Source: Candidatus Prevotella equi (GTDB taxonomy: Bacteria > Bacteroidota > Bacteroidia > Bacteroidales > Bacteroidaceae). Taken from it: a stretch of DNA of 32,690 bases. The stretch spans positions 1 through 32,690 of the forward strand of contig JAGHTW010000136.1 in assembly GCA_018065145.1 (NCBI GenBank), read 5' to 3'. Positions within the stretch are counted from its first letter, which is position 1. Each line of letters starts with the position of its first letter. Shown here one piece after another: positions 1 through 8,037 of this stretch. Made by a program: the position numbers and the translations under genes. A model generated the notes under the pieces. The model made no database searches. It was not told where the DNA came from and saw only the letters and a program-made list of their open reading frames with translations.

Positions 1-244
1 TTGCACCTGCATAGAGTTGCTCAATTGGGAATATCAGATCCCAATCTTCACCCCATACTATATTTCCATCATCAAGAGTGAATTTCAAAAACTCTGCTTC
101 ATCCAGATATTTGTCGTATTGAGGATGTGGATGGGCATGAATAAACTCTCCAATATTGACACGCTGAATGGTGTTGTCATTAAATTTCATCTCAATGGTC
201 AGATTGCCAACCGAATGAGCCTCTGTAATCATAATTCGTGCCAT
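1..244 (-). CDS. DUF2442 domain protein, 3' end beyond window
   Basis: Reading the minus strand from the ATG at 244-242 gives an open frame to the window edge, so the C-terminal end is cut. The visible ~81 residues start MARIMITEAHSVGNL and continue through a LTIEMKFND strand and a segment ending GEDWDLIFPIEQLY. The W-G-x-D-W-D-L-x-F-P-I ending is the hallmark of the DUF2442 family, small proteins of unknown function that often sit beside a DUF4160 gene in toxin-antitoxin-like pairs; such a partner is not visible here. A second in-frame ATG four codons on is an alternative start. A TACCTTTG -7 box and a short hairpin lie just upstream, so the gene appears to have its own promoter. Family assignment is fairly sure; function is unknown. 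Confidence 0.75.
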   Translation of the reverse strand, partial: MARIMITEAHSVGNLTIEMKFNDNTIQRVNIGEFIHAHPHPQYDKYLDEAEFLKFTLDDGNIVWGEDWDLIFPIEQLYAGA

Positions 245-277
245 ACGTTGCTATAACCCTTCATTTGCGAGTGTATC

Positions 278-299
278 GCGCTCTTTGAGCGCAAAGGTA
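278..299 (-). promoter_or_regulatory. Promoter -7 box and 5'UTR hairpin of the DUF2442 gene
   Basis: On the minus strand TACCTTTG (299-292) matches the Bacteroidota -7 consensus TAnnTTTG. It runs directly into a perfect 6-bp inverted repeat GCGCTC-TTT-GAGCGC (278-292), which would form a hairpin at the very start of the transcript. A TTG-like -33 element near 322-324 has 22 bp spacing, which is long, so the -33 box is weak. Confidence 0.45.
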
Positions 300-488
300 A
301 TCATTTTTCTGCAATATTCAGCAACTTCGAAGGCAAAATGGGTGATTTATATACATTTTTAACTAAAATGAGACAAGAGTATTCTTTCTAACACTATTAA
401 CACCCAATAACTACAAAAATCTGTTAAAAACAATAGGGATGGAGGAAAAAACTTGGTGGTATTGGGAGGTTCATCAATCTTTTTTAAG

Positions 489-496
489 TAACTTTG
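489..496 (+). promoter_or_regulatory. Promoter -7 box of the BlaI-TonB operon
   Basis: TAACTTTG matches the TAnnTTTG -7 consensus. A start site around 503 would leave a very short leader before the ATG at 521. The box contains the TTG at 494 that could be mistaken for a start codon, which argues for the downstream ATG. No good TTTG box is seen 19-21 bp upstream, so the promoter may depend on an activator. The stretch 300-488 before it holds nothing else I can name. Confidence 0.5.
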
Positions 497-520
497 CATG
501 TGGGAATAGACGAAACATGT

Positions 521-1342
521 ATGCCAAAGGAGCGACTGACACATAGCGAACTACAGGTGATGAACATATTGTGGGAGATGAATCATCATGCGAGTACCAA
601 CGAGGTGCTGGAGAGATATGATGACCCTAAGCCTGCATATAATACCGTTTCTACTATTCTCACACGTCTGTCGAAGAAGGGGTTCGTGGCATACAGCAAG
701 CAGGAAGGTAAGACGTATTATTACTATCCGTTGTTGCCGAAGGAGAGATACAACCTTTCTCTGCAACCGCAATACCGTTATCTGCGCACGATGTGTATCG
801 TGGTAGCTCTTATGCTATCCGTCATCGTTGTGGCAGTATGTATCAGCAACACCGCCTTCGTTCAAAGATTAAGGGAATCTATAGAAAACATCCTCATGCC
901 ACAAGGCGATGAGCAAGCGGCAAAGCCTTCCGTTACGAACAAGAAAGATAAGGCTGTAGACCCCCCCTCTGTGCAAGAAGATGTTACAGTGAAGGCAACA
1001 AAACCTAAACGGGAAAAATCAATAGACACTACAACCAAGCAGGACGACATCTGCAACAATCCGTCTCAGCAGCCAGAGTTCAAGGGAGGCGATGCGGCAA
1101 TGGCATCCTTTGTAAACAAGAACAAGGCGATAACGGATCGCAAGGGCAGGATATATCTGCGACTCCTTATTAACAATACGGGCATGGTGAAGAACGCAGA
1201 AGCCATCACTGACGAAACGACCGACATGGAACTTGCCAGCGAAGCCATAAGGTTAGCCTACGCAATGCCTGACTGGATGCCTGCAAGATATGAGGGAAAA
1301 GGCGTTTCAACATACATCATCATTCCTATTGTTTTCGAATAA
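521..1342 (+). CDS. BlaI/MecI-type HTH regulator fused to TM and TonB_C domain
   Basis: The 273-residue product has three parts. Residues 1-70 (PKERLTHSELQVMNILWE, then a TVSTILTRLSKKGFVAYSKQ-like wing) are a penicillinase-repressor winged helix of the BlaI/MecI family. Residues about 91-109 are one hydrophobic membrane helix. After a Lys/Thr-rich linker, residues about 186-273 (PEFKGGDAAM, GRIYLRLLINNTGMV, MPDWMPARYEGKGV) match the TonB C-terminal fold. In Bacteroidota the TonB_C domain is usually attached to the partner M56/BlaR1 peptidase. Here the peptidase is missing and the HTH and periplasmic domain are one polypeptide, resembling a ToxR/CadC-style membrane-tethered regulator. The ATG at 521 is chosen because an upstream TTG lies in the -7 box. 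It leads an operon, with 11 nt to the next gene. Domain calls are strong; the signalling role is inference. Confidence 0.8.
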   Translation: MPKERLTHSELQVMNILWEMNHHASTNEVLERYDDPKPAYNTVSTILTRLSKKGFVAYSKQEGKTYYYYPLLPKERYNLSLQPQYRYLRTMCIVVALMLSVIVVAVCISNTAFVQRLRESIENILMPQGDEQAAKPSVTNKKDKAVDPPSVQEDVTVKATKPKREKSIDTTTKQDDICNNPSQQPEFKGGDAAMASFVNKNKAITDRKGRIYLRLLINNTGMVKNAEAITDETTDMELASEAIRLAYAMPDWMPARYEGKGVSTYIIIPIVFE

Positions 1343-1353
1343 CAAACAACGAT

Positions 1354-3159
1354 ATGAGACTATACCTGACCATACTGACTATGCTTCTTGCCTCGATGAT
1401 GCACGCACAAGGGGGCTTGCGCACCGTGAAAGAGATGAACAAATCCATCAGTAACATCAAGCATATTGAGCTGCGTGACAGCAGTGGCAAACAAATCATT
1501 GGCTACGCCACAAGCATAGAGAATCCTGCCCACATAAAAATAAGGGACAGGCTCTACACACTCAAGCGCATAGAACTGTCTGACACCTACACGAGAGTGT
1601 CCATGCATGTCAAGTATTGGCCAAAGATGTGGATAATGGCAGCAGAGAGTTACCTCATAGACAACCAACGCAACAGATACGATATGCTTCGCTTTGAGTC
1701 GAAATACGGCATTGAACCGAAGAAGATGTTCTGGATGCCGCAGTCGGGGGAGATTGACTATGACATCATATACCCACCCCTGAAGCCATACGCCACAAGC
1801 GTTACGCTAACCTTTGACGGTGATGATGGTGACGGATTCTATGACATTCAGCTCAACCGCACGGACCTGCCTGAGGCGAAATGGCCGTTCACAGAGGAAT
1901 GGATGCAGAGTCAGACGCAGCCGCAGAAGGAACTGCCCGTGCCGGAATACAGATTTGGTTTTGCCACGGTGAAGGGGCATATCTTTGACTTCGAGCCGGG
2001 AATGATGAAGGACATCGAACTGAGCACACACTACGCCCTCTTCGATAACCCTCTTGATGTTCAAAAAACAAAGATTGACTCCGCAGGAAACTTCACCTTC
2101 CATGTTCCTGTGGCAAGGCTGACAGCTGCCAGCATAGGTCGCCATCACCCCATGCACGTATTCCTTTCGCCTGGCGACACAACGGAGATATGGTTCCCGA
2201 TACATCCCGATAAAAGGAAGAGTTTCGTCACAGGACCGTTGGCTTCGCTGGCAATAGACCTTAACTCATCGCGCAGGGACAGTCCGGACTTTATGCGTCA
2301 CATACGCATGGATAGCTCAGACCTGAGGGAATATGCTATGCTGAGCAGCAGGATGCACCATATCTGCTACAGCATTGACAGCGTAAAGGGTAAGGTAACG
2401 CCAGCCATGATGGACGAGTTGTATGACATCTGTAGCAACAGTAAGATCTTGCTCTGCGATGCCTTCCTGCAAATGGCAGGGCATTCCAAGACGTATAAAA
2501 TCAAGATGCCAGACGTTGTAAACAATGACATGAAGCTACGCTGGATGCTCAGCGATATCAGTCATTATGTGCCTCTTGATGCAGAGCAGCAGGAAAGCAT
2601 GGCAACCATGCCGAAATCATATCAGACGTTGGTGAATTATCACTTGGAGAACCTTAGCAATGCACACAGGGAGAACCTACAGAAGCATGGTTTTGAGATA
2701 AAGTCTCTGCCAAAGAATATTGCCACAAAGGACATTAAGCAATATATTCTGGCACAGCATCCAGGGAAGAAGGTTTTCATTCACTGCTGGATTCCGAAGA
2801 ACTCTTCCGACAAGGACATTAACCGCAAGGTTATAATACCCCTGCAGAAGGAATGGAACGAGAAACGAGATAGCAACGACCTGGTGTTTGTCCACATAGC
2901 CAACGTGAGGTATCCACAGACGGAATGGGAGATGCAGCGCGCTGACCTGAAGGGAGAGCACTATGCATTTTTTGACAATATGAAGTTCTTCGATCTGCAG
3001 AAGAGCATAGTCAGCACCTATCCTGCGGTTCACGCCAATGCCTTGTATGATGAACATGGTAAATGTATCTGGAAGAAGTCTAACTTCCCAGACATCGAAG
3101 ACATACGCAAGAGGTTGGGGTTAAGAAAGAATGATAGGGACGTAATAATACAAAGATAA
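1354..3159 (+). CDS. Secreted TlpA/thioredoxin-fold protein without CxxC
   Basis: The 601-residue product has a signal peptide (MRLYLTILTMLLASMMHAQ). The first ~190 residues are not recognised; a middle segment (about 200-300) resembles the beta-rich DUF4369-like part found before thioredoxin domains in Bacteroidota TlpA-like proteins, but this is tentative. The last ~130 residues look like a thioredoxin fold: KKVFIHCWIPKNSSD where the active-site loop should be, a later STYPAVHANAL with a cis-Pro-like position, then YDEHGKCIW. The CxxC is replaced by a single Cys, so dithiol oxidoreductase activity is unlikely. It sits 11 nt after the BlaI-TonB gene and 5 nt before the C10 protease, so the three are probably one transcript. 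A role in folding or handling of the protease is possible but unproven. Confidence 0.65.
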   Translation: MRLYLTILTMLLASMMHAQGGLRTVKEMNKSISNIKHIELRDSSGKQIIGYATSIENPAHIKIRDRLYTLKRIELSDTYTRVSMHVKYWPKMWIMAAESYLIDNQRNRYDMLRFESKYGIEPKKMFWMPQSGEIDYDIIYPPLKPYATSVTLTFDGDDGDGFYDIQLNRTDLPEAKWPFTEEWMQSQTQPQKELPVPEYRFGFATVKGHIFDFEPGMMKDIELSTHYALFDNPLDVQKTKIDSAGNFTFHVPVARLTAASIGRHHPMHVFLSPGDTTEIWFPIHPDKRKSFVTGPLASLAIDLNSSRRDSPDFMRHIRMDSSDLREYAMLSSRMHHICYSIDSVKGKVTPAMMDELYDICSNSKILLCDAFLQMAGHSKTYKIKMPDVVNNDMKLRWMLSDISHYVPLDAEQQESMATMPKSYQTLVNYHLENLSNAHRENLQKHGFEIKSLPKNIATKDIKQYILAQHPGKKVFIHCWIPKNSSDKDINRKVIIPLQKEWNEKRDSNDLVFVHIANVRYPQTEWEMQRADLKGEHYAFFDNMKFFDLQKSIVSTYPAVHANALYDEHGKCIWKKSNFPDIEDIRKRLGLRKNDRDVIIQR

Positions 3160-3164
3160 GGAAT

Positions 3165-5144
3165 ATGCTAAAACATATATTTATTATACTATTGCTGGCT
3201 ATCAGCGCCACTAACATTTTCGCTCAGCAGAGACCTAAGTCTCAAGAGTTGGGCTTTGCAAGACACTTCGCTGAGGACTATCTGAATGCCAGAGGGACGG
3301 AGAACTATATATTGAAGTTGGAGCTGGAGGAATATACAGATAGGTTGCTGTTCTTCAACGATATGAGGAACAGCGTATTCCTGTTGATGGCACGTGATGA
3401 GTATGCTGATATGCTTAACGATCAGGTGCTGGCATTCTCCATCGGTGTGCCACACTCCAAGGCTCGCGAGACGGAGACGTTCATGCACCTCTACCGTTAC
3501 TACGATGAACTGATAAAGGATATGGCAGAGGGTAAGGTACCTAGGGAACAGAAGGCAGACAAGTTGACACTGAGGATACAGCCAATGCTGTTCAACATAC
3601 GCTGGCGACAGTTCCTGATGGACAACGTGTTTGAGGGACAGACGGAGCCGGTGCTGTCTGGTTGCGGTGCCGTTGCCGTGGGACAGCTGATGAAGTATTA
3701 TGAATGGCCGAAGACGGTGACGGGGAATTTCAGTCACAAGGACACAAAGGGAAACCTGCGTAGCGTAACAATGGACAATACACCCATTGACTGGAGTAGA
3801 ATAAACAATATCTACCGTTTCAAGGATGCGCAGTCGAAGACTCTTGAACCGCTTATGAAACTCGTAAGCCCCGCACTGAAGGTCGATTTCGGCAATAAGA
3901 CAACAACGAACTGGTCAAGGTATATGAAGCGCGCCATGGTGATGAACTTCGGTTATTCGCCAGGTATGTTCCTTGTAGAAAGGGACTTCGTTGATGAGGC
4001 TACCATGATTAACCTTATACGTGAAGAACTTAAAGCAGGAGGACCAAGCATACTCTCTGGCGGACATCATCAGTTTGTGTGCGACGGGGCATACGATGAC
4101 TTCCTGCATCTCAACATGGGATGGGGCGGTTCGTTCGATGGCTGGTACCGTTTCCCTGTAGTCCGAAAGAATATTAATAGGAAAGCGTTCATCGAGACGG
4201 CATTGCTGAACATCATGCCGCAGGAGTCGCCAGGGCTGAGAAAGACGATAGTGGTGGAGAAGCCTGGCACATTAAGCACCCTCCTGACTGAGGAGGAATG
4301 TCCACGCATATCAGCATTGAAGGTGGCTGGTAGGATAAACGGTGCCGACATTCGTCTGCTGCGCAGGATGGCAGGTGCATTGGAGGTGGAGGATTACTCA
4401 TCATGGAAGGGAATACTGACGCATCTTGACCTCTCTGATGCAAAGATTGTTACCGATACCGTGCCTTATAGGGTTATTGATGCCAAGATTATAAACTACT
4501 GGACTAATGTGAAGGGCAAGCGATATGAGTTCTCGAAGATGGCGAAGGAGGAATGGGAGACTTTCTGTAAGGACGGTGGCAATGACACTCGCATCTATAC
4601 CATAGTGCCGAAGGATAGCACCTATCTTATTATCCCAAAGACAAACGAGGATGAGATAGGTTTCTATATGTTTGAGAATTGTGAGAACCTTCAACAGATA
4701 TTCCTTCCGAAAGACACCCGAGCCATTGCCCTGCGCTCCTTTGGCGATTGCCGTTGCCTGAAGGAAGTGACGTTACCTTCTGGTGTGCAGGTGTTTCATG
4801 CAAACGGCTTAGCCGACTGCACCTCGCTCGAAACAATTAAGGTGTGCAGTGGTTCGCCTGTCCTCAAACAGCAGGAATATATAAACAGCGGTAAGATGTT
4901 TGGTTGCCATCCTAACCTTCGCATGGTTGTTGACGAAGCTCTTGAGACATATTCGCAGTATCATGATCGCATTTTCGAAGAGAATAAAAAGGTGATGATT
5001 GCCAATCGTAGTGGTAAACCTTCAAATGTAAAGTTCACCCCTAACCCGAAGGCTCAAGGAGCCCCAATGGGAGCTACCGTCGTTTCCCACTATAAGATGG
5101 TTAACGGCAAACGCGTCCTCGTTGGTCGTGAGGTGAAGAAGTAA
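3165..5144 (+). CDS. Secreted C10 family (streptopain-like) cysteine protease with LRR tail
   Basis: The 659-residue product has a signal peptide (about residues 1-20, ending NIFA). The catalytic Cys is in LSGCGAVAVGQLMKYY (C167). The catalytic His is in GGHHQFVCDGAYDD (H302), followed by LNMGWGGSFDGWY, the usual C10 core ending. The N-terminal ~140 residues correspond to the pro-region seen in streptopain (SpeB) and Prevotella interpain relatives. The C-terminal part, roughly residues 490-600 (FENCENLQQIFLP, FGDCRCLKEVTLP, LADCTSLETIKV), consists of BspA/LRR_5-type leucine-rich repeats, likely for binding a partner or substrate. No type IX CTD is evident at the C terminus. It is last in the operon; a two-way terminator follows. 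Confidence 0.85.
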   Translation: MLKHIFIILLLAISATNIFAQQRPKSQELGFARHFAEDYLNARGTENYILKLELEEYTDRLLFFNDMRNSVFLLMARDEYADMLNDQVLAFSIGVPHSKARETETFMHLYRYYDELIKDMAEGKVPREQKADKLTLRIQPMLFNIRWRQFLMDNVFEGQTEPVLSGCGAVAVGQLMKYYEWPKTVTGNFSHKDTKGNLRSVTMDNTPIDWSRINNIYRFKDAQSKTLEPLMKLVSPALKVDFGNKTTTNWSRYMKRAMVMNFGYSPGMFLVERDFVDEATMINLIREELKAGGPSILSGGHHQFVCDGAYDDFLHLNMGWGGSFDGWYRFPVVRKNINRKAFIETALLNIMPQESPGLRKTIVVEKPGTLSTLLTEEECPRISALKVAGRINGADIRLLRRMAGALEVEDYSSWKGILTHLDLSDAKIVTDTVPYRVIDAKIINYWTNVKGKRYEFSKMAKEEWETFCKDGGNDTRIYTIVPKDSTYLIIPKTNEDEIGFYMFENCENLQQIFLPKDTRAIALRSFGDCRCLKEVTLPSGVQVFHANGLADCTSLETIKVCSGSPVLKQQEYINSGKMFGCHPNLRMVVDEALETYSQYHDRIFEENKKVMIANRSGKPSNVKFTPNPKAQGAPMGATVVSHYKMVNGKRVLVGREVKK

Positions 5145-5156
5145 ATACACACAAAA

Positions 5157-5196
5157 AACGCAAGCACTTGTATATGCAACTACAAATGCTTGCGTT
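5157..5196. terminator. Bidirectional terminator between C10 protease and rpmE2
   Basis: A 16-bp stem (5157-5172 with 5181-5196, one G-U type mismatch) closes an 8-nt loop. A-rich sequence lies to the left and T-rich to the right (ATTATTTT), so it can stop both the rightward protease operon and the leftward rpmE2 transcript. The two genes are convergent. Confidence 0.85.
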
Positions 5197-5226
5197 ATTA
5201 TTTTGAATAAATCTATATGCTGTAGA

Positions 5227-5478
5227 TTACTTCTTGAGGTTACCGTAACGATTCATGAAGCGGTCAACGCGACCTGCTGTATCAACGAGCTTAGACTTAC
5301 CTGTGTAGAATGGGTGAGAAGTAGAAGAGATTTCAATCTTTACTACTGGATACTCCTGACCCTCGAACTCTACTGTGTCGTTGGTCTTACATGTAGAACG
5401 TGTGAGGAACATGTCACCGTTTGACATATCCTTGAACACTACAGGACGATAATTCTCTGGATGAAGATCTTTTTTCAT
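5227..5478 (-). CDS. rpmE2: 50S ribosomal protein L31 type B
   Basis: The 83-residue product starts [20 protein letters not shown] and contains [20 protein letters not shown] and RFMNRYG near the end, a clear match to bacterial L31. It is the longer type B form, lacking the zinc-binding CxxC set (only one Cys, in STCKT). It binds the large ribosomal subunit. It has its own promoter (5545-5575) and a shared terminator downstream. Confidence 0.96.
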   Translation of the reverse strand: MKKDLHPENYRPVVFKDMSNGDMFLTRSTCKTNDTVEFEGQEYPVVKIEISSTSHPFYTGKSKLVDTAGRVDRFMNRYGNLKK

Positions 5479-5544
5479 TTCTTTTTCCTTGTTTTTGCAC
5501 CGCCGTAAATAGGCAATGCGGGGTTATACTTTAATTTGCGGGTG

Positions 5545-5575
5545 CAAAGGTACTACTTTTCCATCAAAAAACAAA
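5545..5575 (-). promoter_or_regulatory. rpmE2 promoter
   Basis: On the minus strand TTTG (5575-5572) is followed after 19 bp by TACCTTTG (5552-5545), a near-ideal Bacteroidota promoter. The -33 box falls inside the downstream arm of the asnA terminator hairpin. Confidence 0.75.
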
Positions 5576-5604
5576 GCAGCAAGCTATAAACTTACTGCTT
5601 TGTT
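5564..5604 (-). terminator. asnA intrinsic terminator
   Basis: A perfect 10-bp stem (AACAAAGCAG at 5595-5604 read on the minus strand, pairing with 5570-5579) closes a 15-nt loop. On the minus strand it is followed by a T run (5571-5565). It lies just after the asnA stop codon. Confidence 0.75.
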
Positions 5605-5641
5605 AACTATTTTTAACCAATTATGAATTATGCATTATGCA

Positions 5642-6679
5642 TTAAATAAGGTTCATGCCGAGTTCTGCGCATTCCTTTCTCTGTGCCTCTGGCCAGATAC
5701 TTGCCTGTATCTCGCCGATGTGTGCCTTCTGAAGGAGCACCATGCAGAGTCGGCTCTGTCCTATACCACCACCGATAGAGAGTGGGAGTCTGTCTTCGAG
5801 AAGGCTCTTGTGGAAGTAGAGTTCCTTACGATCCATCTTGTCTTCCAACTCGAGCTGGCGAAGCAGTGCTTCTTTATCAACGCGGATACCCATTGAAGAA
5901 AGTTCGAAAGAACGCTCAAGAACAGGATACCATATAAGGATATCGCCGTTGAGTCCGAAGAAACCGTCAGAGTTAGGTGTTGTCCAGTCATCGTAGTCAG
6001 GAGCACGGCCATCGTGCTTCTTTCCGTCAGAGAGCTTACCGCCGATACCCATTACGAATACAGCACCATACTTCTTACATATCTCGTCCTCACGCTCTTT
6101 CGGAGTGAGGTTTGGATACATCTGTATCAGTTCCTCAGAGTGTACGAAGTGAATTGTACGTGGAAGGAAAGGCTTGAGCTGTGGATATGTCTCGCAAGTG
6201 ATATACTCTGTGCGAAGGATAGCAGCATAGATACGACGTACTACGTCCTTGAGGAATTCTATGTTGCGGTCTTCCTTTGTCATGCTTGCCTCCCAGTCCC
6301 ACTGGTCAACATACAATGAATGGAGATTGTCGAGTTCTTCATCGGCACGAATAGCATTCATATCGGTATAGATGCCATATCCTGGCTCTATGCCGTACTC
6401 AGCGAGTGTCAGTCTCTTCCACTTTGCAAGAGAGTGTACCACTTCCGCTTTCTGATCACCAAGATCCTTGATAGGGAATGTTACAGCGCGCTCTACGCCA
6501 TTAAGGTCATCGTTGATACCCAGTCCCTTCAATACGAAGAGAGGTGCGGTAACACGACGAAGGCGTAACTCGGTGCTGAGGTTCTGCTGAAAGAACTCCT
6601 TTATAAGTTTGATGCCCTGCTCTGTCTGTTTAAGGTCGAGCAATGCCTTGTAATTCTTTGGTTTAATCAGTTTACTCAT
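5642..6679 (-). CDS. asnA: Aspartate--ammonia ligase (asparagine synthetase A)
   Basis: The 345-residue product makes asparagine from aspartate, ammonia and ATP. Family stretches seen include GIKLIKEFFQQNLSTELRL, RVTAPLFVLKGLGINDDLNG, EYGIEPGYGIYTDMNAIRADE, LHSLYVDQWDWE and the C-terminal LPLSIGGGIGQSRLCMVLLQ, in the usual class II aminoacyl-tRNA-synthetase-like order. Length is normal for AsnA. The start (MSKLIKPKNYKALL) fits the family. It has its own promoter and terminator, so it is probably monocistronic. Confidence 0.97.
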   Translation of the reverse strand: MSKLIKPKNYKALLDLKQTEQGIKLIKEFFQQNLSTELRLRRVTAPLFVLKGLGINDDLNGVERAVTFPIKDLGDQKAEVVHSLAKWKRLTLAEYGIEPGYGIYTDMNAIRADEELDNLHSLYVDQWDWEASMTKEDRNIEFLKDVVRRIYAAILRTEYITCETYPQLKPFLPRTIHFVHSEELIQMYPNLTPKEREDEICKKYGAVFVMGIGGKLSDGKKHDGRAPDYDDWTTPNSDGFFGLNGDILIWYPVLERSFELSSMGIRVDKEALLRQLELEDKMDRKELYFHKSLLEDRLPLSIGGGIGQSRLCMVLLQKAHIGEIQASIWPEAQRKECAELGMNLI

Positions 6680-6749
6680 GATCTGATTCTTTCGTTTCGG
6701 TTAAATGCCTGTGTTGGTGCGTTCCATGATTAATTATTCAAACGCGGTG

Positions 6750-6779
6750 CAAAGGTACTAATAAATTTTTAATTTGCAA
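6750..6779 (-). promoter_or_regulatory. asnA promoter
   Basis: On the minus strand TTGC (6779 leftward) is followed after 19 bp by TACCTTTG (6757-6750). About 70 bp of leader precede the asnA ATG. The rest of the 6680-6902 gap is A/T-rich without further recognised elements, and no clear aroB terminator is seen in it. Confidence 0.65.
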
Positions 6780-6902
6780 GTAAAAAAGCAAAATAAATTT
6801 ACAAAAAGCAAGAAAAACACGCAATTTATGTGTCAAAATGCAATTATTTTGCTTTTATAGAACTATTTTTTGTCAAAACAGCCTTACATACATGTCGCAG
6901 TG

Positions 6903-7952
6903 TTACAATCCTTCTCTAAAGAAGTCCATAGCCTCTTCTATCTCTTTCATTGCAGCAGTTTGGTTGATACGTATATCTCCTATACCGCCAAGCAGCGTGA
7001 AGTTTATTATACCTGCAGTATTCTTCTTGTCATGCGTCATCAGTTCTATCAGTTCAGGATAGTCATCGCATGTTATAGGGAGCATTCCATATACCTCTTT
7101 TATATATGTAACGGCCTGACGCATCACCTCTACCGGGAAGTTTGTCTTCTTCACAGCAAGATACAGTTCTGGTATGATGCCGTACGCAACGGCATATCCA
7201 TGCAGGACAGGTTTATTTCTTCGCATAGCCCATGACTCAAAGGCGTGTCCCATAGTATGTCCGAGATTAAGCGCCTTGCGGATGCCATGCTCGTGTGGGT
7301 CTTCCTCTACGACACGTTCCTTAACGGCAACGCTGTCAGCAACCATACGTTGCAACACTGCGAGGTCAGGATTCGTGATATCGAAGGCGATAAGTTCCTG
7401 CCAGTGCTGTGGTGTGGAGATGAGTCCGTGCTTGAGCATCTCGGCATAGCCAGAACGAAGATTGGCGTCATCAAGTGTCTTTAGGAACTCCGTACACAAG
7501 ATAACATACTTGGAATCATTAAACACACCTATCTCGTTCTTCAGTCCGCCGAAGTTAATGCCGGTCTTTCCTCCTACGCTGGCGTCAACCATTGACAACA
7601 GTGTTGTTGGTATATTGATAAAGTTGATACCTCGTTTGAAGGTGCTAGCAGCAAAGCCACCAAGGTCTGTTATCATTCCACCGCCAAGGTTTATCATCAG
7701 CGAGTGACGTGTAGCACCACCTTTCTGCAAACACTCCCATACATGAGAGATAGAGTCAAGTGTCTTTGCTACATCTGTAGCACCGATAGTGATAGTCGTT
7801 GCACCCTCAAGGGAAGGGAAATCCTTGATGACAGGCCAACACTTTTCGATAGTTGTGGTATCAGTAAGCACGAAGATACGATCGTGCTCACAGTCTGCTA
7901 TGGCAGCCGTCAACTCTGCCTGTAAGTCTTTTGATATTATTACGCGTTGCAT
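6903..7952 (-). CDS. aroB: 3-dehydroquinate synthase
   Basis: The 349-residue product catalyses step two of the shikimate pathway (DAHP to 3-dehydroquinate, NAD- and metal-dependent, cytosolic). Seen are the NAD-site stretch NLGGGMITDLGGFAAS, the substrate segment PTTLLSMVDASVGGKTGIN, and the metal ligands in SGYAEMLKHG (Glu), LNLGHTMGHAFE (His) and VLHGYAVAYG (His). Length is typical. The start MQRVIISKDL fits. It follows dacB with an 85-bp gap containing a heptamer repeat. Confidence 0.97.
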   Translation of the reverse strand: MQRVIISKDLQAELTAAIADCEHDRIFVLTDTTTIEKCWPVIKDFPSLEGATTITIGATDVAKTLDSISHVWECLQKGGATRHSLMINLGGGMITDLGGFAASTFKRGINFINIPTTLLSMVDASVGGKTGINFGGLKNEIGVFNDSKYVILCTEFLKTLDDANLRSGYAEMLKHGLISTPQHWQELIAFDITNPDLAVLQRMVADSVAVKERVVEEDPHEHGIRKALNLGHTMGHAFESWAMRRNKPVLHGYAVAYGIIPELYLAVKKTNFPVEVMRQAVTYIKEVYGMLPITCDDYPELIELMTHDKKNTAGIINFTLLGGIGDIRINQTAAMKEIEEAMDFFREGL

Positions 7953-7959
7953 TGTTCAA

Positions 7960-7987
7960 ATTGAAAATTGAAAATTGAAAATTGAAA
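7960..7987. repeat. Four tandem ATTGAAA heptamers
   Basis: Four exact head-to-tail copies of ATTGAAA lie directly upstream of the aroB start (8 bp away) in the dacB-aroB gap. A short GC-rich inverted repeat (CGCC-GAA-GGCG, 7989-7999) adjoins them. Simple heptamer tracts can change copy number by slippage and so alter the aroB leader. Confidence 0.85.
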
Positions 7988-8037
7988 GCGCCGAAGGCGG
8001 TAATCATACTTTTTACTTTTTAATTTTTCCTTTTTGT

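Noticed and set aside
494..520. TTG start giving a 282-residue regulator
   Set aside because: The TTG lies inside the TAACTTTG -7 box, so it would not be in the transcript; the ATG at 521 starts exactly at the BlaI domain.
3189..3737. 182-residue frame opposite the C10 protease
   Set aside because: Shadow of the protease gene, which has clear motifs; no domain in the antisense product.
7989..7999. dacB terminator formed by CGCC-GAA-GGCG
   Set aside because: Only four base pairs and a three-base loop, with a weak T run; too small to call.
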